This document shows, in pieces, positions 23,756 through 34,858 of a DNA stretch of 64,000 bases. The stretch covers positions 737,501 to 801,500 of the forward strand of contig JAAOOA010000060.1 of the NCBI GenBank assembly GCA_012861695.1. Reading direction: 5' to 3'. The notes beneath the pieces were generated by a model. That model was given only the letters and a program-made list of their open reading frames with translations, had not been told where the DNA came from and did no database searches. The first letter of the stretch is position 1; every line of letters starts with the position of its first letter. A program made the position numbers and the translations under genes. This stretch comes from Trematomus loennbergii. Its lineage: Eukaryota > Chordata > Actinopteri > Perciformes > Nototheniidae.

Positions 23756-24927
23756 GGGCCTCATTTATAAAGGGACATACGCTAAAAAAATGGCGTACGC
23801 CAGTTTTTACGCAATGTTTGCGATTTATAAAATACTAACTTGACGGGAAAATGTGCTGTCCTCCACGCAAACTCTAACCCATGCGTACGCACTAAGCACA
23901 CAAACGGGAGAGAAACTGATCTCATTTATCATATGAAGAATTCATTTTCAAACATTGATTAAAGCCAATCTTAAAATGATTAAACAAACGCCTGTTTGAG
24001 ACTCCTCAGTGTACACAAAAACATAACTTGGAGAAATAAATAAATACGGATATATTATTTAAAACCACCTCGAATATGTTGTGTTAATGTAATGAAATGT
24101 TTTCTAAGCAGGAGGACAGAATAACGTCTAAACTGACGCCGTTTTGCATTTCTATAGGTTGTAGATACGAGCATGGTTTTATATACTATCACGTTTAATC
24201 GTGTTTTATGCCGTTTGCCAAGACTTGATAAGTCGCTCGTAAAACACAGGAGGTATGGAAACTAAGAACACCATATGTGGTAAATTGTACAGCTCATATA
24301 ACACAACACATTGTATTTCCTTTAACTGGTGGATTATGGATATATAGTTGCTGATCGACAGCTGGAACATAAACCACCAAAATACAACTAAATAATTCAG
24401 ATCCAGTCGTCATGACTCCACTCCGGAGGGATTCCCCCATCATTTCTTACAGTTTCTCATCAAGGGGGGGTCTCCTGTCCCCGGACAAACACACTGCCTG
24501 AGGAAGGTTATGTGTTTTTTTTGTCATTAACTTTTTTCGGACCACTTATTTATTTTTTTGGTGACGATCCGACCTCCATGCTGCTACTCTGGTTCAAACT
24601 GCATCCACCAAACAATATGATTTATCTCCACCTCCCCAAAATAACCAAAATCTGACACGGTGTGAGATGTCTTTTTTAGCTGTTCGATCGTCATTTCCTG
24701 CGATCTTCTTCATGCAGTCAGTCAGAATGAATGAATGAATGGGCGTTTCTTTGACTATTTATAGGCAAATATGGGCGTTACGAGTCGATTGTGATTTATA
24801 AAGGGAAACAGGCGTAGGAAGCAATGTTTTGTGAATCGGAAAATGTCGGAAAATTTCTGTTTTTGCTTTGTACTACGTAAGCAACCTTCTCACGTCAATC
24901 CTACGCAAGGCGTTATAAATGAGGCCC
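23756..24927. mobile_element. Harbinger-like MITE, 1172 bp
   Basis: Perfect 15-bp inverted ends GGGCCTCATTTATAA with CAG trinucleotides on both sides (23753-23755 and 24928-24930). Subterminal ACGC and TACGC motifs repeat inward on both ends. A 3-bp target and this terminus fit PIF/Harbinger-type non-autonomous elements. No coding frame found. Confidence 0.78.
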
Positions 24928-24930
24928 CAG

Positions 24931-25429
24931 GAAAGGTCATCCCTATTGAACAATAGAATTGGTAATCCCCAAGATGTTATCACCGGTCTGCTGCTTTCAC
25001 TCGTTTACACATGACCTGCCTACAAGATGCCCAGGAAAGTTCAATCCATGGAACAAAACCGCGGCGCAGCCTGAAATAAGTGTTGCTTTGTCCAGTGAAA
25101 GTAAGTAAAATAACTTTTATCCAAAAATACAGCATTTAACTGAACTTAAAATCACAGACAATGCTAATAACTAGACAAATGCAAACATAAGAAATAAAGT
25201 GCCATGTTGCGATGTCGCGATGTCTCACTGTCTCACAGACCCCATGCAGCAAGCAGGAAATGAACCCAGCTCACACTGTCCGCTCCTCACAGCAGCGAGC
25301 CCCGCAACGTCCCGCCAACACGGCACCCAGACCCCACGCAGCATTCTCATCTGTTGTCCTTACTGGTGTCATTTTCTGGTTGCTAACGCCATTGTAACAC
25401 ATAATCTCTGATGTTCCGCTGTAACGGTG
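24931..25429. other. Unassigned stretch
   Basis: GC-richer from 25240. It may include more of the TTAA element whose right end follows, but the left end was not found. Confidence 0.4.
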
Positions 25430-25663
25430 GTGGACTCATCAGAACAGAGTGGGCGAGCTGACCAATCAGAGCACAGTGGGCTCATAGGGAGGGGGGGCAG
25501 GAGCTCCAACAAGCCGTGTAGGACAGAGAGTGAATACACATACTATACAGAGATGCTGTATGAGAAACCAGTGTGAGTTTGGAACATTGAACAATATAAA
25601 TCTATTCTAGTATAACTCAACAATGGAATTATGATCAGTAGAAATGGCCATGACATGGGACCT
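25430..25663. mobile_element. TTAA-target element, right end only
   Basis: Matches the right part of 52577-53396: GGGGGGGCAGGAGCTCCAAC, AAGCCGT, GATGCTGTATGAGAAACCA and ATGGCCATGACATGGGACCT, with TTAA at 25664-25667. The left end is missing. Confidence 0.75.
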
Positions 25664-25824
25664 TTAATTAAAGGTGATCTAATTCTAGCCCCTGCACAGT
25701 TCAGTCATGGTACATTCTTGGTTTGGCAGCTACTTGAGCGCATTAACCTTTTTGAAAGTCTATAAGGCCTAGCAAAAAACGTGTAGCATTACAAATAACT
25801 GATAATCTAATCTGCTACAGGTCC

Positions 25825-26219
25825 AAGTATTATTCAAGCAATCTGACCACATGTGGAATGACCAGGGTAGTGATTTTCCCTATGTCTAGCACACCTGAAA
25901 TAACAACACTCAGAAGTGCAGACAGTAAAGTTTATTTAGTACTTCACTTTTCAAAGAACAAGGTCACACAGTGCTAAACAAAACAGCCTGTGATATACAT
26001 TTCATCTCGTGGTGGCTGTTATCCATAAGAATTATAAGACAATTGAAAGTGCTCTAAACTTTAGAGCACTTTCAATTGTTCTGTGTGACCTTGTTCTTTG
26101 AAAAGTGAAGTACTAAATCAACTTTACTGTCTGACTTCTGAGTGTTATTTCAGGTGTGCTAGATATAGGGAAAGTCACTTCCTCATACCACATGTGGTCT
26201 GATTGCTTGAATAATACTT
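25825..26219. repeat. Long near-palindrome with a nested perfect hairpin
   Basis: Arms 25825-25970 and 26082-26219 are inverted copies at roughly 90 percent identity, both beginning AAGTATTATTCAAGCAATC and ending GAACAAGGTCACACA when read inward. The 111-bp centre holds a perfect hairpin with 19-bp stems (26040-26058 and 26060-26078, CAATTGAAAGTGCTCTAAA) and a one-base loop. Confidence 0.92.
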
Positions 26220-27239
26220 ACCATCAGGAGACCTGCTGTGGCATATGGAGAACTTTGTCCTTTCAAGGGATAATTATGCTACAGTTAAGTTTGAGCTCTA
26301 AACGTTATTCGACCACTGCAGAACATAATGGTACATAATAATGGTAGAGAACTTCTTCCAGACGTCTGATGTTGAGTTACTTCTGTATTGAAGTGCTTTT
26401 GGAAATATCACAGACATGCTTTGTCGGAGCGCCCTCATTTGCTCTTTATTCTTATCCTTTACCATCATTATTTGTCTTCACAATAGCACACACTTGAAGA
26501 GCTCCTTTCCACTGAGCACTGCTCTGATCAATGATCTGCTGCTGAGAGTTCTACCTCTTGTGCTTCATTTCCAAGAAAATAAATGTAAATGGCTTCTGAT
26601 AAATGGACTGTTTATTCTGGGAAACATTGAACACACATTGTGCTTTATTGAAGCAGATCTTTAACTTATTTTAAGGCTCCCTGACATGAAAATACTCATC
26701 AAGCTCACCCTTTTTTTAATTAACAATAAATGAATTACTACATGCACTTGCTTGTTGCTTAAGATCCTGCAATACTAACATATGATCCAGAAATCTAGTT
26801 TGTGTGCAGTGTTTAATGTGTTAAACCATAAATACTTCAGTGTCTTTGTGCTCCTGTTACAGAAAATATAACATTTTCTGAGAAAATATAAATTCCTAGT
26901 AGTATTCCTACCATACAACATCTATGTTGTGCCAGGCTAAGGCATAGACTGCAAATATATCAGCTGTTTTCTTAAAACAAAATCTAATAAATAAATAGAA
27001 TGCAATATTTAACATAATCTTATTCAAATTCCACCAAAAAGAAGAGATGAGAGAGCTGTCTGTATCCTAAGAGTGACTCCTATCTGTTCATTTTATTTAG
27101 AGGTGAGAAACATTTGGCTACTTTTTATAAATCCTGTACGATACAGATTTATTTTTTCATTTACACTTTTTTCAAGGTAAGAACAATGGACACATTTTAA
27201 TTCTTGGGTGGTCTATGCTTTTAGATAGCTAGGCTTACC
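26220..27239. other. Unassigned AT-rich stretch
   Basis: Nothing recognised. Confidence 0.5.
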
Positions 27240-27800
27240 CCTAGATTCCACCGGGTCCGTCTGCATCGCGTGACGGCCGCGTTATGGCTGCGCCGCGGCA
27301 TTCGCAAAGATCGCGGCCACTCTAGTCAATGGGTGCTATTCCACCAGACGCGCCGCGTTACGGCTCAGAAGCGTCCCAGAAGCGTCTCGGCGCTGTGCTC
27401 CGCTCAAAATAGGATGCAAGTCTATTTTCCACGCGACGCGAGGCGTTGCAGAGGCGCCAAAATAAACTAATTTTGCAGACCCTATCCCTCCGTAGTCTTT
27501 CAAGTAGGAGGAGAAATGCCAGCGTTCTCCTCCGGTTTACAGGCACTGTGTAAATTATATATATAGAATAATTATGATGATGAATGCATTTTTTACCACT
27601 AAAATACAGCAACACATCTTTGATTCATGTCGTTTATAACTGGAATATTACAGTTATTATTAACTTTGTCTGTACAAAGTAGCCTGTCCAGGAAATATGC
27701 CCAAATCAACAAAAACTGCGAGCCGGCAGGCAAGACGCTCCGCTTCTGAAATGCTTCTGAAATGCTTCTGAAACGCGCCCGGTAGGGTATTGCTCACCGA
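27240..27800. other. GC-rich, MITE-like block
   Basis: CpG-rich left end (CCACCGGGTCCGTCTGCATC, CGCGTGACGGCCGCG) and a right end read inward as CTACCGGGCGCGTTTCAGAA share a (C)ACCGGG start. An ATGCTTCTGAA 11-mer is repeated in tandem near 27745. The pattern fits a GC-rich Harbinger-like element, but the target duplication was not found. Confidence 0.4.
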
Positions 27801-28449
27801 GAGGTTTGGCGAAAACAGGTTTTGTTTCTATGGTTACCTCCCCTGCTAGCTTGTTGATCAGCATCGGTTAGCACAGCGGCCATAAAGGTCAAATCTGAGG
27901 TAAAAGGTCAATAAACAAAGTCAGCACAGAGCCGTTTTACCGTGTATCATGTGAAAGCATCTTAAGGCAAAATATTTATAGGCAATCAAGTTCAGAAAGT
28001 AAAAAAGTTCAGTTTAATACATTACCGAGTGAAGCAATTATAGTGCGAAACTGCTAATTAAAAGTGACAGAATTGGAAAAGTTGATATGCCATTTTACGT
28101 CCAATTAAGACAAAGACGTGCATTAAAAGATGTTGGAAACTATTTTCTAAGAAGAAAGATTTTAAGAATAGATAACTCCATTTGTTTTTCTCGACTGTGA
28201 CAAATAATGTATTCTTTGAAGAAGAATTGGACTGTTGCTCGGTAACTCTCTGCTTCCATGGTGAAGACATGGAGCGCATCAAAGTAATGTATCCTAATGC
28301 CAGGCTGACTGTGAGACAGATGAATTAAAGAATGCCGGCACATCAGAAGAAATCTCCCACGTCAGGCTGCAAATGTCAAGTGGACTTTGAATACGCTGCG
28401 CCGTTTCTTATTTATTTCCATGTCATTAACTTAAATGCCAGACTGTAAC
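27801..28449. other. Unassigned stretch
   Basis: Nothing recognised. Confidence 0.5.
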
Positions 28450-28487
28450 GTGTGTGTGTGCGTGTGCAGTGTGTGTGTGTGTGTGTG

Positions 28488-28559
<72 letters not shown>
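28450..28559. repeat. (GT)n microsatellite
   Basis: GT array with GCGTG, GCAG and TTG interruptions in its first 40 bp, then a pure run. Confidence 0.97.
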
Positions 28560-30330
28560 ATGCCTTCAGTCCACTGACTGACAGATGGTCTGTATCCATC
28601 ATTCACCCTCATCAGGTGTCAGGTGCTTCTTCTCTTCTTAAGGGCACTGACCTTAACCAGTATTGATACTGTTCCTATTCACAACTGAAGTCTCAGATCA
28701 CCAGGGATTACCTCAGGGTTTATTGCTTTCTCAATCAGCAAACTATCACATCTGATCTGCATACATTACTGAAACACAATGTGTGTGTGGAGCAGTAAAC
28801 CATATTCACCACAACATTTGTTATGTCTAGCCAGATGAATTGGATGTATGGCACTAGAAAGACAGTTTTTCTAAAGCCCCCCTAATCACACCTTTGGATA
28901 TTTGGTAAAAAATGCTAACAGACGGTGCTAATAATGCTAACAGCAGTGCGAATAATTTTGACGGGACTCATGCTAGCTGCTAATTGCTCTCTGCGAGGTG
29001 TATCTCACAACTTATTGCCACAGCTGTTTTTAAATATACTCCTGCTGATTTTGACATCATTGTTCATAAACTATTTAACTAGCACTATTTAGCTTGCTGC
29101 TAATGCTATCTTCTTTTTCTGCTGGACATAGCAAAGGTAAATTGCTACTACATTACATAGTATTGTTATATATATAGTATATCATATGTTCTATTGCATA
29201 AATATGTTGAATGTAGCCTAAATTGAATGTTTATATTTAAAAATATATGTTAAAAATGGATACACAAAATGCAACATTTTGTGTATCCATTGAGCACACA
29301 CTTGGGCTAAACATGTTCATCTCTGCAGAACAAAAATGGGCCCCTTGGGAAAAGCCTTCCCATTGTGCTGGCAGATTGCAGTCAGCAAGGCAAATATCAA
29401 TGTTCAGAGTGGACGGATTGGATTGAATTATTACCAAACGATGTGTGATCAAACACAAAGGCTTAATTGGAATCTAACTCATCAGAGGCATCACTTTGTT
29501 TCACTGGTTCACATCCTCTGATACCTGATTGATTCAGAGGTCTGTAGAAGGTGTGAAGGACTCTCTGAACTCTCTCTGCTGTTCTCAGATTGACTGGTCA
29601 TCTTTTCTCTCACACTCCCTTTCTGTCTGAATTACTTCTGTTCACTTTTGTCTTTGTTCCTCTCTTGCTTTGCCTTCATGGCCATCTGAGGTGGATTAAT
29701 CCACCAATGCCTGGATGGTTCAATACACTTTCCCTTTTTATTCTCCTTCTCTTTTGTTTAATCTTCCCTGTTTCTTTCTGTCTGCATCCAGGCAGACTTA
29801 GAATCCCTGAAACTCCCACTGGAAGAGAGGGATTACCAGTCTTCCTCGCTCACGTTCATCATACCAGGACAACGCAGGATTACACTCCTTTCATATGGAC
29901 ATTAAGGCCTTTGCATATATTTTAAAGACAATACATATAATTTTCTCTGAATTATATGGCAACAATGTAATTGTCCTCACCAAGAAGACTAATCCCTACT
30001 TTCCCTCTCTGAGTTCCTCTTGCTTCCTGTCTCCTCTTCTGTCCAGGTTCAGCCAGGCGATACAAGGCAAAATAAAAAGAATGTCTAAGAAGCAAGAACC
30101 ACAACTTTCCTGACTTTGGTCAGAAATGAAACCTTCATGTAGGACTCTATCACTCTTTTGTAGAAAGTGACAGAATTCAGTCTTTCTTACCTTATACATG
30201 CACAGGTCTGCTACTCGTCTCTGTGAGTAGTGATTATGGTTAAATGGCACGTTTTTTTTAAAATAATTATTTTTTGGAATTAGTGAGCATACTGTACACA
30301 TGAATGACACACCAAGTTGTGAGAAAGATT
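28560..30330. other. Unassigned stretch
   Basis: No gene recognised. It contains one perfect 17-bp-arm hairpin at 29255-29291 and CT-rich DNA at 29540-29790. Confidence 0.5.
29255..29291. repeat. Perfect short hairpin
   Basis: AATGGATACACAAAATG, a three-base CAA loop, then its exact complement. Confidence 0.9.
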
Positions 30331-30335
30331 GTTAA

Positions 30336-31495
30336 CCTGTTAAGCCCTGAGCCTGTTTTTCAGGTCTCAGGCTCGAAAATGACATTCCCAGAACAAATGA
30401 CCATATGTTCCCTTCTAAAAGGGTTAAATTAATAATCTTTTTTCTCAAAGTAATGATAAACCTGTGAGTTGGATGTAGAAAAGTCAGAATCAATATAGAT
30501 GTTTTTTATTTTAAAGAAAATTCAGATTTTACATAGTAAAAAACTGTAAATTATAGTGTCCGTCCAAAATTTATGTTGTACTTATAGTGAAAACTACCCT
30601 TGGATGATGGTAAGGTAGACTAAAAGCTTTAGGAATCCAAAGTATAACATATAATAAGTACCCTGTATCAAGATTGATGCAAAACAAGTGACATTTGACC
30701 TTTTTAGAGAGATTTAGCAAAAAGAAACCACTTCTGGGGTCATTTGGGTGGATTTTCCATATCTCTGGCTTCCCTTGCTCGATTTTGATGGTTGACACCT
30801 CTTTCTGACCGTTAGAGCCAATAGAATTGAAGGGGGAGTCCCCACACACACTCATTGTGAAGAGAAAAGGTGGGGGCTTCGCGCATGTAATTTTCCTTGA
30901 GTGAACCTATCTTTAGCTCTGACATCTGGAAACGGAAAAGCAGTTTTAATGCTTATGGATTATCAGAAATCATTTCAAAGGGACACAGACACATTGGATT
31001 AACCTATGGATTAACTTCAGAAGCGTTTTTATTGTTTTAATGCCATTGAAGACCACTTTGGAGAGACTACAGAGCCAAGGTAAAAATGTTAGCATTTTTA
31101 GCTCCCTAGCGTCACCTGTTTTGATGTCTGTTTTTGCTTATAACGTCGCTAATTCGTATAATTCAGTGATAACGAGGGTACCCATCGATTCTGTGTCACC
31201 TCACGATGTGAAACGATATCATGGATGTAGAGAAGAGATAAATAATAAGGTTTTGTGAGTGATTTTCGGTGCAGTAAGGTGTTAGCATTTTTCGCTCGTT
31301 GCTAATTCAGAGGCTCAGTGTTAGCATTGTGGGTTTTCTTTTGAAAATAAATAAATGTGATCAGTTAGATGAGTTTCTTCCCGTTACATGGATATAAAAC
31401 ATTCATAGTTTATTAAATGAACATGCCCTCAGACACTGTTTCCTGCAAGATGTTGCGGCAGTGCCCCGGTACCGGGGTCTCTCGGGCTTAACAGG
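30336..31495. mobile_element. piggyBac-type non-autonomous element, 1160 bp
   Basis: Inverted ends CCTGTTAAGCCC are flanked by TTAA at 30332-30335 and 31496-31499, the piggyBac target, and the ends start with CC as usual for that superfamily. The left subterminus folds on itself (GAGCCTG...CAGGCTC). It provides the uninterrupted reference for the relic at 12586-14075. No transposase frame. Confidence 0.8.
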
Positions 31496-31681
31496 TTAAC
31501 AGATATTTTTTTAACATAGGTTTTCACAGACCTTTCTCTATCTTTTTGATTCTTTGTTCACCATGGAGCATGCAAAAAGTACAACGTTTTCTTAGATTTT
31601 TTTGACAGGGTGAATTATTGATATACAAATAGTCCTATAGGTATTCCAGACATCTTGCTTTGGTGAACATCCAGTATTTAA

Positions 31682-32113
31682 CCCTTGTATGGTGTTTGGG
31701 TCTGTGGGACCCGTTTTCACTATTTAGGTAAAGAAAAATGATATGGTAAATTATTTTTTCAAACTCACACTCAATGGCCTTGGCTCATTTTCTGTGAAGA
31801 CCATATATCAGAACACATTTTCAATGACCACCCACTGTACACACCCCCTACACATTTACATTACAGTGACTTTGAAGAAGAGGATGAGATTGAGCATCAG
31901 CTAGTTACAAAGAAAAGACAAATGTAATGTAAAAGGGCAAATATGAAGCATCTATGCAGTTTCTATTGCTTGTAATTGAGATGAAGTAAACATCTGTTGA
32001 GTATTTTAACATCAAATAGTTTGATTGTGTTGAATTGAAGCCCAAAAAGGCAGCGAGTCCACCAGACCCACGAACACTGGCTGAGTAACAGAAATATGAA
32101 CACCATACAAGGG
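31682..32113. mobile_element. piggyBac-type MITE, 432 bp
   Basis: Perfect 15-bp inverted ends CCCTTGTATGGTGTT sit between TTAA at 31678-31681 and 32114-32117. The left side continues GGGTCTGTGGGACCC, itself palindromic. Non-coding. Confidence 0.88.
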
Positions 32114-32227
32114 TTAAATGTGTGCACTATGACATCTCTGTCTGAATCTTATTAGAATCAGATCATGGTAAATGCAATAGAAACAAAAAGTAACTATAAG
32201 ATTGCTAAATCACAATTAATCATAAAT

Positions 32228-32345
32228 GGATTAAAGCTTTTCCAATCTGTGCGACGACCACAGCGCTTTACAACATACGTCACCCATTCACACAAACAAA
32301 CAGAAGCTGAGGCTGCCATGCAAGGTGATACCATAAACATTTGCA
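32228..32345. repeat. Dispersed fish repeat fragment (GCGCTTTACAACA type)
   Basis: CAGCGCTTTACAACATACGT, CACCCATTCACACAA and GAGGCTGCCATGCAAGGTG follow the order of a common fish repeat also seen at 49990-50170. Confidence 0.55.
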
Positions 32346-32394
32346 CACACTCACACACTTCCTGCATATTGACTCACCGAAATGTTATTGTACT

Positions 32395-33086
32395 CGCCCA
32401 AAGATTCTACGAAACAAATTATCTAAAGATATACTAACTATGGATGGCATTCATTTGGCCTCCAGTGAGACTGTAAGGAATCTTGGTGTTATATTTGATC
32501 AGGATTTATCCTTTAACGCCCACATAAAATCAATTTCAAGGACCGCCTACTTCCATCTACGTAACATAGCAAAAATCAGGCATATCTTGCCTCAAAACGA
32601 TGAGAGAAACTAGTCCATGCATTTGTTACTTCAAGGCTGGATTATTGTAACTCTTTATTATCAGGGTGTACCAAGAAGTCAGTGAAGTCTCTTCAGCTGA
32701 TTCAAAATGCTGCAGCACGTGTACTAACCAGAGTTCGGAAAAGGGACCACATTACTCCTGTTCTGGCTGCCTTACACTGGCTCCCTATAGAACACAGGAT
32801 AGAATTTAAAATTCTTCTTCTCGCCTACAAAGCCCTTAATGGGCAGGCGCCATCTTACCTTAAAGAACTCATTATACCCTACTGTCCTACTAGGGCATTG
32901 CGTTCCAAGAATGCAGGGTTGTTGGTTGTTCCTAGAGTCTCTAAAAGTACAATGGGAGTGAGAGCCTTTTCTTATCAAGCTCCACATTTGTGGAATCAGC
33001 TTCCAGTTTGTGTTCGGGCGGCAGACACCCTATCCGTTTTTAAGAGTGCGCTTAAGACCTTCCTTTTTGATAAAGCTTATAGTTAG
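32395..33086 (+). pseudogene. L2 LINE ORF2 C-terminal fragment, frameshifted
   Basis: The first part (to 32607) reads RNLGVIFDQDLSFNAHIKSI, then SRTAYFHLRNIAKIRHILPQ. A frameshift near 32605 moves the reading to [19 protein letters not shown], and 32682-33086 continues open with [40 protein letters not shown] and [20 protein letters not shown] before a stop. These are the conserved blocks C-terminal to the reverse-transcriptase palm in L2/CR1-clade ORF2 proteins. In intact elements this protein nicks and copies RNA into the genome. Endonuclease and catalytic YxDD region are absent, so the copy is inactive. The last 134 codons are remarkably undamaged, suggesting fairly recent insertion. Confidence 0.85.
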
Positions 33087-33237
33087 GGCTGATTAGATTC
33101 AGCCCCTAGTTTTGCTGCTATAGGCTTAGACTGTCGGGGGACACCTTACTTCTTCCTTCTCTCTGTCTGTACCTGTGTACTCATGTTCCGAATAACCCAG
33201 CTTCCCCAAATTTCTTTTTGGTGTCTATATACGCCGG

Positions 33238-33355
33238 GATCCTGAGTCGTGGCTGATCCTGTTGCTGTGGTCCTGGATCCTGAGTCCTGGATCCTGAGTC
33301 CTGCATCCTGAGTCCTGGATTTCGAGTCGTGGCTGAACCTGTCTCTGTGGTCCTG
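33238..33355. repeat. 14-bp tandem repeat in L2 3' UTR
   Basis: CTGGATCCTGAGTC units are flanked by a longer duplication (GAGTCGTGGCTGATCCTGTT versus GAGTCGTGGCTGAACCTGTC). Confidence 0.8.
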
Positions 33356-33693
33356 CCTGACTTTCATCATACTACTTCCCTGATGGCTCCCACAGGATTG
33401 TTGACATCCTCGTGGATTCATCTTCTTATTATAGACACATGCATTTCCAAACATTTGGTACCTATGTTGTAAATGTATTATCTTTTCGATTTACACACGG
33501 CATCTATTGCACGTCTGTCCGTCCTGGGAGAGGGATCCCTCCTCTGATGCTCTCCCTGAGGTTTCTCCCATTTAAGGACAGAGGGTGTCGTATTGTCATA
33601 CTGATATTCTGTACAAACTGTGAAGTCCACTGAGACAGATGTAACATTTGTGATATTGGGCTATATAAATAAACATTGATTGATTGATTGATA

Positions 33694-34509
<816 letters not shown>

Positions 34510-34780
34510 CCACAGAGAGCAAGACAGAGCACGAGGAAGAAGCAAAGATCACAAGTATTGATTTTCTTACTTGTTGTGTAGGTGATAAGGCAGACAGGGA
34601 TTTACCTGGTGGGGAGAGAGAGAGGAAATGTTGTTAGAAAACAATGAACACACACATCCGGAGCGGGGGCTTGCTGTGGGGTACGGCAGTGACAGTTGAA
34701 TTATGGATTTCTGTTATGTGGACGACAGAGAGAGAGCGGGAGAGTCAGCTGGGCTTAGATTTACAATACATTGTCAAACT

Positions 34781-34781
<1 letters not shown>

Positions 34782-34855
<74 letters not shown>
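34782..34855. repeat. (CA)n microsatellite
   Basis: About 37 uninterrupted CA units; opposite strand phase to the GT array 280 bp upstream. Confidence 0.97.

Positions 34856-34858
<3 letters not shown>

Larger units (their letters stand above)
32370..33693 (+). mobile_element. 5'-truncated L2-type LINE
   Basis: The coding remnant of ORF2 is followed by a 3' UTR with the L2-like block GTCCTGGGAGAGGGATCCCT, then CCCTGAGGTTTCTCCC. The end is GGGCTATATAAATAAACATT followed by TGATTGATTGAT repeats, the usual tail of fish L2 elements. About 1.3 kb of a roughly 4-5 kb family is present, consistent with truncation during target-primed reverse transcription. Confidence 0.85.
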
